Made by a program: the position numbers and the translations under genes
Source of the DNA: Trichomonas vaginalis G3
Taxonomy: Eukaryota; Parabasalia; Trichomonadida; Trichomonadidae
Direction of reading: 5' to 3'
Assembly: GCF_026262505.1 (NCBI RefSeq)
Contig: NC_067204.1
Coordinates: forward strand, 20,987,300-21,051,299
Length of the DNA stretch: 64,000 nucleotides
Notes under the pieces: model-generated
What the model was told of the DNA's origin: nothing
The model's input: the letters and a program-made list of their open reading frames with translations, nothing else
Database searches by the model: none
Shown: positions 45,501 to 60,500 of the stretch, in pieces
Layout of the letters: each line of letters opens with the position of its first letter
Numbering within the stretch: the first letter of the stretch is position 1

Positions 45501-48500
45501 GTCATTTCTGGTACACTGTCAGTGCAGTGTATCAGAATTGACTGAATCTCTCGCACTCACATTCTGATTGCGAGAATAAGATCGACACTATAGTGCAATT
45601 GAGTCTATTGTGTCTGTTTCAGTCATTTCTGGTACACTGTCAGTGCAGTGTATCAGAATTGACTGAATCTCTCGCACTCACATTCTGATTGCGAGAATAA
45701 GATCGACACTATAGTGCAATTGAGTCTATTGTGTCTGTTTGTCATTTCTGGTACACTGTCAGTGCAGTGTATCAGAATTGACTGAATCTCTCGCACTCAC
45801 ATTCTGATTGCGAGAATAAGATCGACACTATAGTGCAATTGAGTCTATTGTGTCTGTTTCTGTCATTTCTGGTACACTGTCAGTGCAGTGTATCAGAATT
45901 GACTGAATCTCTCGCACTCACATTCTGATTGCGAGAATAAGACGACAAGACTTTCTTGGCCGATCTTATGATCGAAATACAGTCATTTCTGGTACACTGT
46001 CAGTGCAGTGTATCAGAATTGACTGAATCTCTCGCAATCACATTCTGATTGCGAGAATAAGACCGACAAGACTTTCTTGGCCGATCTTATGATCGAAATA
46101 CAGTCATTTCTGGTACACTGTCAGTGCAGTGTATCAGAATTGACTGAATCTCTCGCACTCACATTCTGATTGCGAGAATAAGACGACAAGACTTTCTTGG
46201 CCGATCTTATGATCGAAATACAGTCATTTCTGGTACACTGTCAGTGCAGTGTATCAGAATTGACTGAATCTCTCGCACTCACATTCTGATTGCGAGAATA
46301 AGATCGACACTATAGTGCAATTGAGTCTATTGTGTCTGTTTCTGTCATTTCTGGTACACTGTCAGTGCAGTGTATCAGAATTGACTGAATCTCTCGCACT
46401 CACATTCTGATTGCGAGAATAAGACCGACAAGACTTTCTTGGCCGATCTTATGATCGAAATACAGTCATTTCTGGTACACTGTCAGTGCAGTGTATCAGA
46501 ATTGACTGAATCTCTCGCACTCACATTCTGATTGCGAGAATAAGACCGACAAGACTTTCTTGGCCGATCTTATGATCGAAATACAGTCATTTCTGGTACA
46601 CTGTCAGTGCAGTGTATCAGAATTGACTGAATCTCTCGCACTCACATTCTGATTGCGAGAATAAGATCGACACTATAGTGCAATTGAGTCTATTGTGTCT
46701 GTTTCAGTCATTTCTGGTACACTGTCAGTGCAGTGTATCAGAATTGACTGAATCTCTCGCAATCACATTCTGATTGCGAGAATAAGACCGACAAGACTTT
46801 CTTGGCCGATCTTATGATCGAAATACAGTCATTTCTGGTACACTGTCAGTGCAGTGTATCAGAATTGACTGAATCTCTCGCACTCACATTCTGATTGCGA
46901 GAATAAGATCGACACTATAGTGCAATTGAGTCTATTGTGTCTGTTTCTGTCATTTCTGGTACACTGTCAGTGCAGTGTATCAGAATTGACTGAATCTCTC
47001 GCACTCACATTCTGATTGCGAGAATAAGATCGACACTATTGCAATTGAGTCTATTGTGTCTGTTTCTGTCATTTCTGGTACACTGTCAGTGCAGTGTATC
47101 AGAATTGACTGAATCTCTCGCACTCACATTCTGATTGCGAGAATAAGACGACAAGACTTTCTTGGCCGATCTTATGATCGAAATACAGTCATTTCTGGTC
47201 ACTGTCAGTGCAGTGTATCAGAATTGACTGAATCTCTCGCACTCACATTCTGATTGCGAGAATAAGATCGACACTATAGTGCAATTGAGTCTATTGTGTC
47301 TGTTTCTGTCATTTCTGGTACACTGTCAGTGCAGTGTATCAGAATTGACTGAATCTCTCGCACTCACATTCTGATTGCGAGAATAAGATCGACACTATAG
47401 TGCAATTGAGTCTATTGTGTCTGTTTCTGTCATTTCTGGTACACTGTCAGTGCAGTGTATCAGAATTGACTGAATCTCTCGCACTCACATTCTGATTGCG
47501 AGAATAAGATCGACACTATAGTGCAATTGAGTCTATTGTGTCTGTTTCTGTCATTTCTGGTACACTGTCAGTGCAGTGTATCAGAATTGACTGAATCTCT
47601 CGCACTCACATTCTGATTGCGAGAATAAGATCGACAAGACTTTCTTGGCCGATCTTATGATCGAAATACAGTCATTTCTGGTACACTGTCAGTGCAGTGT
47701 ATCAGAATTGACTGAATCTCTCGCACTCACATTCTGATTGCGAGAATAAGATCGACACTTAGTGCAATTGAGTCTATTGTGTCTGTTTCTGTCATTTCTG
47801 GTACACTGTCAGTGCAGTGTATCAGAATTGACTGAATCTCTCGCAATCACATTCTGATTGCGAGAATAAGACGACAAGACTTTCTTGGCCGATCTTATGA
47901 TCGAAATCAGTCATTTCTGGTACACTGTCAGTGCAGTGTATCAGAATTGACTGAATCTCTCGCACTCACATTCTGATTGCGAGAATAAGACCGACAAGAC
48001 TTTCTTGGCCGATCTTATGATCGAAATACAGTCATTTCTGGTACACTGTCAGTGCAGTGTATCAGAATTGACTGAATCTCTCGCAATCACATTCTGATTG
48101 CGAGAATAAGACCGACAAGACTTTCTTGGCCGATCTTATGATCGAAATACAGTCATTTCTGGTACACTGTCAGTGCAGTGTATCAGAATTGACTGAATCT
48201 CTCGCACTCACATTCTGATTGCGAGAATAAGATCGACACTATAGTGCAATTGAGTCTATTGTGTCTGTTTCTGTCATTTCTGGTACACTGTCAGTGCAGT
48301 GTATCAGAATTGACTGAATCTCTCGCACTCACATTCTGATTGCGAGAATAAGATCGACAAGACTTTCTTGGCCGATCTTATGATCGAAATACAGTCATTT
48401 CTGGTACACTGTCAGTGCAGTGTATCAGAATTGACTGAATCTCTCGCAATCACATTCTGATTGCGAGAATAAGACCGACAAGACTTTCTTGGCCGATCTT

Positions 48501-51500
48501 ATGATCGAAATACAGTCATTTCTGGTACACTGTCAGTGCAGTGTATCAGAATTGACTGAATCTCTCGCACTCACATTCTGATTGCGAGAATAAGATCGAC
48601 AAGACTTTCTTGGCCGATCTTATGATCGAAATACAGTCATTTCTGGTACACTGTCAGTGCAGTGTATCAGAATTGACTGAATCTCTCGCACTCACATTCT
48701 GATTGCGAGAATAAGATCGACACTATAGTGCAATTGAGTCTATTGTGTCTGTTTCTGTCATTTCTGGTACACTGTCAGTGCAGTGTATCAGAATTGACTG
48801 AATCTCTCGCACTCACATTCTGATTGCGAGAATAAGACCGACAAGACTTTCTTGCCGATCTTATGATCGAAATACGTCATTTCTGGTACACTGTCAGTGC
48901 AGTGTATCAGAATTGACTGAATCTCTCGCAATCACATTCTGATTGCGAGAATAAGATCGACACTATAGCAAGAGTCTATTGTGTCTGTTTCTGTCATTTC
49001 TGGTACACTGTCAGTGCAGTGTATCAGAATTGACTGAATCTCTCGCAATCACATTCTGATTGCGAGAATAAGATCGACAAGACTTTCTTGGCCGATCTTA
49101 TGATCGAAATACAGTCATTTCTGGTACACTGTCAGTGCAGTGTATCAGAATTGACTGAATCTCTCGCACTCACATTCTGATTGCGAGAATAAGATCGACA
49201 CTATAGTGCAATTGAGTCTATTGTGTCTGTTTCTGTCATTTCTGGTACACTGTCAGTGCAGTGTATCAGAATTGACTGAATCTCTCGCACTCACATTCTG
49301 ATTGCGAGAATAAGATCGACACTTTGCTTGGCCGATCTATGTCTGTTTCTGTCATTTCTGGTACACTGTCAGTGCAGTGTATCAGAATTGACTGAATCTC
49401 TCGCACTCACATTCTGATTGCGAGAATAAGATCGACACTATAGTGCAATTGAGTCTATTGTGTCTGTTTCTGTCATTTCTGGTACACTGTCAGTGCAGTG
49501 TATCAGAATTGACTGAATCTCTCGCACTCACATTCTGATTGCGAGAATAAGATCGACACTATAGTGCAATTGAGTCTATTGTGTCTGTTTCTGTCATTTC
49601 TGGTACACTGTCAGTGCAGTGTATCAGAATTGACTGAATCTCTCGCACTCACATTCTGATTGCGAGAATAAGATCGACAAGACTTTCTTGGCCGATCTTA
49701 TGATCGAAATCAGTCATTTCTGGTACACTGTCAGTGCAGTGTATCAGAATTGACTGAATCTCTCGCATCACATTCTGATTGCGAGAATAAGATCGACAAG
49801 ACTTTCTTGGCCGATCTTATGTCGAAATACAGTCATTTCTGGTACACTGTCAGTGCAGTGTATCAGAATTGACTGAATCTCTCGCACTCACATTCTGATT
49901 GCGAGAATAAGATCGACAAGACTTTCTTGGCCGATCTTATGATCGAAATACAGTCATTTCTGGTACACTGTCAGTGCAGTGTATCAGAATTGACTGAATC
50001 TCTCGCACTCACATTCTGATTGCGAGAATAAGATCGACACTATAGTGCAATTGAGTCTATTGTGTCTGTTTCTGTCATTTCTGGTACACTGTCAGTGCAG
50101 TGTATCAGAATTGACTGAATCTCTCGCACTCACATTCTGATTGCGAGAATAAGATCGACACTTTCTTGGCCGAGTTATGTCGTCTGTCATTTCTGGTACA
50201 CTGTCAGTGCAGTGTATCAGAATTGACTGAATCTCTCGCACTCACATTCTGATTGCGAGAATAAGATCGACACTCTTGTGCGATCTATTGTGTCGTTTCT
50301 GTCATTTCTGGTACACTGTCAGTGCAGTGTATCAGAATTGACTGAATCTCTCGCATCACATTCTGATTGCGAGAATAAGATCGACAAGACTTTCTTGGCC
50401 GATCTTATGATCGAATCAGTCATTTCTGGTACACTGTCAGTGCAGTGTATCAGAATTGACTGAATCTCTCGCACTCACATTCTGATTGCGAGAATAAGAT
50501 CGACACTATAGTGCAATTGAGTCTATTGTGTCGTTTCTGTCATTTCTGGTACACTGTCAGTGCAGTGTATCAGAATTGACTGAATCTCTCGCACTCACAT
50601 TCTGATTGCGAGAATAAGACCGACAAGACTTTCTATTGTGTCTTTTCTGTCATTTCTGGTACACTGTCAGTGCAGTGTATCAGAATTGACTGAATCTCTC
50701 GCACTCACATTCTGATTGCGAGAATAAGATCGACACTATAGTGCAATTGAGTCTATTGTGTCTGTTTCTGTCATTTCTGGTACACTGTCAGTGCAGTGTA
50801 TCAGAATTGACTGAATCTCTCGCACTCACATTCTGATTGCGAGAATAAGATCGACACTATAGTGCAATTGAGTCTATTGTGTCTGTTTCTGTCATTTCTG
50901 GTACACTGTCAGTGCAGTGTATCAGAATTGACTGAATCTCTCGCACTCACATTCTGATTGCGAGAATAAGATCGACACTTTCTTGGCCGATCTATTGATC
51001 GAAATCTGTCATTTCTGGTACACTGTCAGTGCAGTGTATCAGAATTGACTGAATCTCTCGCAACTCACATTCTGATTGCGAGAATAAGATCGACACTTTC
51101 TTGGTCTATGATCGAAATCAGTCATTTCTGGTACACTGTCAGTGCAGTGTATCAGAATTGACTGAATCTCTCGCACTCACATTCTGATTGCGAGAATAAG
51201 ATCGACACTATAGTGCAATTGAGTCTATTGTGTCTGTTTCTGTCATTTCTGGTACACTGTCAGTGCAGTGTATCAGAATTGACTGAATCTCTCGCACTCA
51301 CATTCTGATTGCGAGAATAAGATCGACAACACTTTCTTGGCCGATCTTATGTCGTTTCAGTCATTTCTGGTACACTGTCAGTGCAGTGTATCAGAATTGA
51401 CTGAATCTCTCGCACTCACATTCTGATTGCGAGAATAAGATCGACAAGACTTTCTTGGCCGATCTATGATCGTTTACAGTCATTTCTGGTACACTGTCAG

Positions 51501-54500
51501 TGCAGTGTATCAGAATTGACTGAATCTCTCGCACTCACATTCTGATTGCGAGAATAAGATCGACACTATAGTGCAATTGAGTCTATTGTGTCTGTTTCTG
51601 TCATTTCTGGTACACTGTCAGTGCAGTGTATCAGAATTGACTGAATCTCTCGCATCACATTCTGATTGCGAGAATAAGATCGACAAGACTTTCTGGCGAT
51701 CTTATGATCGAAATACAGTCATTTCTGGTACACTGTCAGTGCAGTGTATCAGAATTGACTGAATCTCTCGCACTCACATTCTGATTGCGAGAATAAGACC
51801 GACAAGACTTTCTTGGCCGTCTTATTGTGTCTGTTTCAGTCATTTCTGGTACACTGTCAGTGCAGTGTATCAGAATTGACTGAATCTCTCGCACTCACAT
51901 TCTGATTGCGAGAATAAGATCGACAAGACTTTCTTGGCCGATCTATGTCGTTTACTGTCATTTCTGGTACACTGTCAGTGCAGTGTATCAGAATTGACTG
52001 AATCTCTCGCACTCACATTCTGATTGCGAGAATAAGATCGACACTATAGTGCGATCTATTGTGTCGAAATCAGTCATTTCTGGTACACTGTCAGTGCAGT
52101 GTATCAGAATTGACTGAATCTCTCGCATCACATTCTGATTGCGAGAATAAGATCGACAAGACTTTCTTGGCCGATCTTATGATCGAAATACAGTCATTTC
52201 TGGTACACTGTCAGTGCAGTGTATCAGAATTGACTGAATCTCTCGCATCACATTCTGATTGCGAGAATAAGATCGACTAAGTGCAATTGAGTCTATTGTG
52301 TCTGTTTCTGTCATTTCTGGTACACTGTCAGTGCAGTGTATCAGAATTGACTGAATCTCTCGCACTCACATTCTGATTGCGAGAATAAGATCGACACCTT
52401 AGGCAATTGAGTCTATTGTTTCTGTCATTTCTGGTACACTGTCAGTGCAGTGTATCAGAATTGACTGAATCTCTCGCACTCACATTCTGATTGCGAGAAT
52501 AAGATCGACACTATAGTGCAATTGAGTCTATTGTGTCTGTTTCTGTCATTTCTGGTACACTGTCAGTGCAGTGTATCAGAATTGACTGAATCTCTCGCAC
52601 TCACATTCTGATTGCGAGAATAAGATCGACACTATAGTGCAATTGAGTCTATTGTGTCTGTTTCTGTCATTTCTGGTACACTGTCAGTGTGCATGTATCA
52701 GAATTGACTGAATCTCTCGCAATCACATTCTGATTGCGAGAATAAGATCGACAAGACTTTCTTGCCGATCTTATGATCGAAATACAGTCATTTCTGGTAC
52801 ACTGTCAGTGCAGTGTATCAGAATTGACTGAATCTCTCGCAATCACATTCTCGATTGCAAATAAGATCGACAAGATTCTTGGCCGATCTTATGATCGAAA
52901 TACAGTCATTTCTGGTACACTGTCAGTGCAGTGTATCAGAATTGACTGAATCTCTCGCACTCACATTCTGATTGCGAGAATAAGACCGACAAGACTTTCT
53001 TGGCGCATCTTATGATCGAAATACAGTCATTTCTGGTACACTGTCAGTGCAGTGTATCAGAATTGACTGAATCTCTCGCAATCACATTCTGATTGCGAGA
53101 ATAAGACCGACAAGACTTTCTTGGCCGATCTTATGATCGAAATACAGTCATTTCTGTACACTGTCAGTGCAGTGTATCAGAATTGACTGAATCTCTCGCA
53201 CTCACATTCTGATTGCGAGAATAAGATCGACACTATAGTGCAATTGAGTCTATTGTGTCTGTTTCTGTCATTTCTGGTACACTGTCAGTGCAGTGTATCA
53301 GAATTGACTGAATCTCTCGCAATCACATTCTGATTGCGAGAATAAGATCGACAAGACTTTCTTGGCCGATCTATATGATCGAATACAGTCATTTCTGGTA
53401 CACTGTCAGTGCAGTGTATCAGAATTGACTGAATCTCTCGCACTCACATTCTGATTGCGAGAATAAGACCGACAAGACTTTCTTGGCCGATCTTATGATC
53501 GAAATACAGTCATTTCTGGTACACTGTCAGTGCAGTGTATCAGAATTGACTGAATCTCTCGCAATCACATTCTGATTGCGAGAATAAGACGACAAGACTT
53601 CTTGGCCGATCTATACTCGAAATACAGTCATTTCTGGTACACTGTCAGTGCAGTGTATCAGAATTGACTGAATCTCTCGCACTCACATTCTGATTGCGAG
53701 AATAAGATCGACACTATAGTCAATTGAGTCTATTGTGTCTGTCATTTCTGGTACACTGTCAGTGCAGTCATCAGAATTGATCTGAATTCTCGCACTCACA
53801 TTCTGATTGCGAGAATAAGACGACGACAAGACTTTCTTGGCCGATCTTATGATCGAATACAGTCATTTCTGGTACACTGTCAGTGCAGTGTATCAGAATT
53901 GACTGAATCTCTCGCACTCACATTCTGATTGCGAGAATAAGACGACAAGACTTTCTTGCGATCTATATGATCGAAATACTGTCATTTCTGGTACACTGTC
54001 AGTGCAGTGTATCAGAATTGACTGAATCTCTCACTCACATTCTGATTGCGAGAATAAGACCGACAAGACTTTTTGGCCGATCTTATGATCGAAATAAGTC
54101 ATTTCTGGTACACTGTCAGTGCAGTGTATCAGAATTGACTGAATCTCTCGCACTCACATTCTGATTGCGAGAAAAGATCGACACTATAGTCAATTGAGTC
54201 TATTGTGTCTGTTTCTGTCATTTCTGGTACACTGTCAGTGCAGTGTATCAGAATTGACTGAATCTCTCGCAATCACATTCTGATTGCGAGAATAAGACCG
54301 ACAAGACTTTCTTGGCCGATCTTATGATCGAAATACAGTCATTTCTGGTACACTGTCAGTGCAGTGTATCAGAATTGACTGAATCTCTCGCACTCACATT
54401 CTGATTGCGAGAATAAGATCGACACTATAGTGCAATTGAGTCTATTGTGTCTGTTTCTGTCATTTCTGGTACACTGTCAGTGCAGTGTATCAGAATTGAC

Positions 54501-57500
54501 TGAATCTCTCGCACTCACATTCTGATTGCGAGAATAACGACACTATAGGCTTGATCTATGTCGTTTCTGTCATTTCTGGTACACTGTCAGTGCAGTGTAT
54601 CAGAATTGACTGAATCTCTCGCAATCACATTCTGATTGCGAGAATAAGACCGACAAGACTTTCTTGGCCGATCTTATGATCGAAATACAGTCATTTCTGG
54701 TACACTGTCAGTGCAGTGTATCAGAATTGACTGAATCTCTCGCACTCACATTCTGATTGCGAGAATAAGATCGACACTATTAGTGCAATTGAGTCTATTG
54801 TGTCGTTTCTGTCATTTCTGGTACACTGTCAGTGCAGTGTATCAGAATTGACTGAATCTCTCGCACTCACATTCTGATTGCGAGAATAAGATCGACAAGA
54901 CTTAGTCATTGCCGATCTTTGTCTGTCATTTTCTGGTACACTGTCAGTGCAGTGTATCAGAATTGACTGAATCTCTCGCATCACATTCTGATTGCGAGAA
55001 TAAGACGACAAAGACTTTCTTGGCCGATCTTATGATCGAATACAGTCATTTCTGGTACACTGTCAGTGCAGTGTATCAGAATTGACTGAATCTCTCGCAC
55101 TCACATTCTGATTGCGAGAATAAGATCGACAATACTGCAATTGAGTCTATTGTGTCTGTTTCTGTCATTTCTGGTACACTGTCAGTGCAGTGTATCAGAA
55201 TTGACTGAATCTCTCGCACTCACATTCTGATTGCGAGAATAAGATCGACACTATAGTGCAATTGAGTCTATTGTGTCTGTTCTGTCATTTCTGGTACACT
55301 GTCAGTGCAGTGTATCAGAATTGACTGAATCTCTCGCACTCACATTCTGATTGCGAGAATAAGACGACAAGACTTTCTTGCCGATCTTATGATCGAAATA
55401 CAGTCATTTCTGGTACACTGTCAGTGCAGTGTATCAGAATTGACTGAATCTCTCGCACTCACATTCTGATTGCGAGAATAGATCGACACTATAGTGCAAT
55501 TGAGTCTATTGTGTCTGTTTCTGTCATTTCTGGTACACTGTCAGTGCAGTGTATCAGAATTGACTGAATCTCTCGCAATCACATTCTGATTGCGAGAATA
55601 AGACCGACAAGACTTTCTTGGCCGAGTCTATTATGATCGAAATACAGTCATTTCTGGTACACTGTCAGTGCAGTGTATCAGAATTGACTGAATCTCTCGC
55701 ACTCACATTCTGATTGCGAGAATAAGATCGACACTATAGTGCAATTGAGTCTATTGTGTCTGTTTCTGTCATTTCTGGTACACTGTCAGTGCAGTGTATC
55801 AGAATTGACTGAATCTCTCGCATCACATTCTGATTGCGAGAATAAGACCGACAAGACTTTCTTGGCCGATCTTATGATCGTACAGTCATTTCTGGTACAC
55901 TGTCAGTGCAGTGTATCAGAATTGACTGAATCTCTCGCACTCACATTCTGATTGCGAGAATAAGATCGACACTATAGTGCAATTGAGTCTATTGTGTCTG
56001 TTTCTGTCATTTCTGGTACACTGTCAGTGCAGTGTATCAGAATTGACTGAATCTCTCGCACTCACATTCTGATTGCGAGAATAAGATCGACAAGACTTGC
56101 CGAGTCTATGTCTGTTTCTGTCATTTCTGGTACACTGTCAGTGCAGTGTATCAGAATTGACTGAATCTCTCGCACTCACATTCTGATTGCGAGAATAAGA
56201 CGACAAGACTTTCTTGGCCGATCTTATGTCGTTCTGTCATTTCTGGTACACTGTCAGTGCAGTGTATCAGAATTGACTGAATCTCTCGCACTCACATTCT
56301 GATTGCGAGAATAAGATCGACACTATAGGCAATTGAGTTATTGTGTCTGTTTCTGTCATTTCTGGTACACTGTCAGTGCAGTGTATCAGAATTGACTGAA
56401 TCTCTCGCATCACATTCTGATTGCGAGAATAAGACCGACAAGACTTTCTTGGCCGATCTTATGATCGAAATACAGTCATTTCTGGTACACTGTCAGTGCA
56501 GTGTATCAGAATTGACTGAATCTCTCGCACTCACATTCTGATTGCGAGAATAAGATCGACACTATAGTGCAATTGAGTCTATTGTGTCTGTTTCTGTCAT
56601 TTCTGGTACACTGTCAGTGCAGTGTATCAGAATTGACTGAATCTCTCGCACTCACATTCTGATTGCGAGAATAAGACCGACACTATTCAATTGATCTTGT
56701 GATCTGTTTCTGTCATTTCTGGTACACTGTCAGTGCAGTGTATCAGAATTGACTGAATCTCTCGCACTCACATTCTGATTGCGAGAATAAGATCGACACT
56801 ATAGTGCAATTGAGTCTATTGTGTCTGTTTCTGTCATTTCTGGTACACTGTCAGTGCAGTGTATCAGAATTGACTGAATCTCTCGCACTCACATTCTGAT
56901 TGCGAGAATAAGATCGACACTATAGTGCAATTGAGTCTATTGTGTCTGTTTCTGTCATTTCTGGTACACTGTCAGTGCAGTGTATCAGAATTGACTGAAT
57001 CTCTCGCAATCACATTCTGATTGCGAGAATAAGATCGACACTTTGCTTGAGTCTATTGTGTCGTACAGTCATTTCTGGTACACTGTCAGTGCAGTGTATC
57101 AGAATTGACTGAATCTCTCGCACTCACATTCTGATTGCGAGAATAAGATCGACACAAGACTTTCTTGGCTGATCTTATGTCGTACAGTCATTTCTGGTAC
57201 ACTGTCAGTGCAGTGTATCAGAATTGACTGAATCTCTCGCACTCACATTCTGATTGCGAGAATAAGATCGACAAGACTTTCTTGGCCGATCTTATGATCG
57301 AAATACAGTCATTTCTGGTACACTGTCAGTGTGCAGTGTATCAGAATTGACTGAATCTCTCGCACTCACATTCTGATTGCGAGAATAAGATCGACAAGAC
57401 TTTCTTGGCCGATCTATGATCGTACAGTCATTTCTGGTACACTGTCAGTGCAGTGTATCAGAATTGACTGAATCTCTCGCACTCACATTCTGATTGCGAG

Positions 57501-60500
57501 AATAAGATCGACACTATAGTGCAATTGAGTCTATTGTGTCTGTTCTGTCATTTCTGGTACACTGTCAGTGCAGTGTATCAGAATTGACTGAATCTCTCGC
57601 ACTCACATTCTGATTGCGAGAATAAGACGACACTTTAGTGCAATTGATCTTATTGTGTCAGTCATTTCTGGTACACTGTCAGTGCAGTGTATCAGAATTG
57701 ACTGAATCTCTCGCACTCACATTCTGATTGCGAGAATAAGATCGCACTAAGTGCAATTGAGTCTATTGTGTCTGTTTCTGTCATTCATTGGTACACTGTC
57801 AGTGCAGTGTATCAGAATTGACTGAATCTCTCGCACTCACATTCTGATTGCGAGAATAAGATCGACACTATAGTGCAATTGAGTCTATTGTGTCTGTTTC
57901 TGTCATTTCTGGTACACTGTCAGTGCAGTGTATCAGAATTGACTGAATCTCTCGCAATCACATTCTGATTGCGAGAATAAGACGACACTTTCTTGGCCGA
58001 TCTTATGATCGATACAGTCATTTCTGGTACACTGTCAGTGCAGTGTATCAGAATTGACTGAATCTCTCGCACTCACATTCTGATTGCGAGAATAAGACGA
58101 CACTATAGTCTTGAGTCTATTGTGTCTGTTTCATCATTTCTGGTACACTGTCAGTGCAGTGTATCAGAATTGACTGAATCTCTCGCACTCACATTCTGAT
58201 TGCGAGAATAAGATCGACACTATAGTTTCTTGAGTCTTATTGTGTCTGTTTCTGTCATTTCTGGTACACTGTCAGTGCAGTGTATCAGAATTGACTGAAT
58301 CTCTCGCACTCACATTCTGATTGCGAGAATAAGATCGACATAGTGCAATTGAGTCTATTGTGTCTGTTTCTGTCATTTCTGGTACACTGTCAGTGCAGTG
58401 TATCAGAATTGACTGAATCTCTCGCACTCACATTCTGATTGCGAGAATAAGATCGACACTATAGTGCAATTGAGTCTATTGTGTCTGTTTCTGTCATTTC
58501 TGGTACACTGTCAGTGCAGTGTATCAGAATTGACTGAATCTCTCGCACTCACATTCTGATTGCGAGAATAAGATCGACACTATAGTCTTGAGTCTATTTG
58601 TCGTTTCAGTCATTTCTGGTACACTGTCAGTGCAGTGTATCAGAATTGACTGAATCTCTCGCACTCACATTCTGATTGCGAGAATAAGATCGACACTATA
58701 GTGCAATTGAGTCTATTGTGTCTGTTTCTGTCATTTCTGGTACACTGTCAGTGCAGTGTATCAGAATTGACTGAATCTCTCGCAATCACATTCTGATTGC
58801 GAGAATAAGACGACAAGACTTTCTTGGCCGATCTTATGATCGAAATACAGTCATTTCTGGTACACTGTCAGTGCAGTGTATCAGAATTGACTGAATCTCT
58901 CGCACTCACATTCTGATTGCGAGAATAAGATCGACACTATAGATTTCTTGGCCGATCTTATGATCGTACAGTCATTTCTGGTACACTGTCAGTGCAGTGT
59001 ATCAGAATTGACTGAATCTCTCGCACTCACATTCTGATTGCGAGAATAAGACCGACAAGACTTTCTTGGCCGATCTTATGATCGAAATACAGTCATTTCT
59101 GGTACACTGTCAGTGCAGTGTATCAGAATTGACTGAATCTCTCGCAATCACATTCTGATTGCGAGAATAAGATCGACACTTTCTTGGCCGATCTATGTCG
59201 TCAGTCATTTCTGGTACACTGTCAGTGCAGTGTATCAGAATTGACTGAATCTCTCGCACTCACATTCTGATTGCGAGAATAAGATCGACACTATAGTGCA
59301 ATTGAGTCTATTGTGTCTGTTTCTGTCATTTCTGGTACACTGTCAGTGCAGTGTATCAGAATTGACTGAATCTCTCGCACTCACATTCTGATTGCGAGAA
59401 TAAGACGACAAGACTTTCTTGGCCGATCTTATGATCGAAATACAGTCATTTCTGGTACACTGTCAGTGCAGTGTATCAGAATTGACTGAATCTCTCGCAC
59501 TCACATTCTGATTGCGAGAATAAGACGACAAGACTTTCTTGGCCGATCTTATGATCGAAATACAGTCATTTCTGGTACACTGTCAGTGCAGTGTATCAGA
59601 ATTGACTGAATCTCTCGCACTCACATTCTGATTGCGAGAATAAGACGACAAGACTTTCTTGGCCGATCTTATGATCGAAATACAGTCATTTCTGGTACAC
59701 TGTCAGTGCAGTGTATCAGAATTGACTGAATCTCTCGCACTCACATTCTGATTGCGAGAATAAGACGACACTTTGCTTGAGTCTATTGTGTCTGTACTGT
59801 CATTTCTGGTACACTGTCAGTGCAGTGTATCAGAATTGACTGAATCTCTCGCAATCACATTCTGATTGCGAGAATAAGACGACAAGACTTTCTTGGCCGA
59901 TCTTATGATCGAAATGTCATTTCTGGTACACTGTCAGTGCAGTGTATCAGAATTGACTGAATCTCTCGCACTCACATTCTGATTGCGAGAATAAGACCGA
60001 CAAGAGTTTCTTGGCCGATCTTATGATCGAAATACAGTCATTTCTGGTACACTGTCAGTGCAGTGTATCAGAATTGACTGAATCTCTCGCACTCACATTC
60101 TGATTGCGAGAATAAGATCGACAAGACTTTCTTGGCCGATCTTATGATCGAAATACAGTCATTTCTGGTACACTGTCAGTGCAGTGTATCAGAATTGACT
60201 GAATCTCTCGCACTCACATTCTGATTGCGAGAATAAGATCGACACTATAGTGCTTGAGTCTATTGTGTCGTTTCAGTCATTTCTGGTACACTGTCAGTGC
60301 AGTGTATCAGAATTGACTGAATCTCTCGCAATCACATTCTGATTGCGAGAATAAGACGACAAGACTTTCTTGGCCGATCTTATGATCGAAATACAGTCAT
60401 TTCTGGTACACTGTCAGTGCAGTGTATCAGAATTGACTGAATCTCTCGCACTCACATTCTGATTGCGAGAATAAGATCGACACTATAGTGCAATTGAGTC

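Noticed and set aside
50278-56541. Short open reading frames with recurring SFLVHCQCSVSELTESLA
   Set aside because: They are translations of the satellite unit that stay open only where the unit length happens to suit; no start context or independent conservation.
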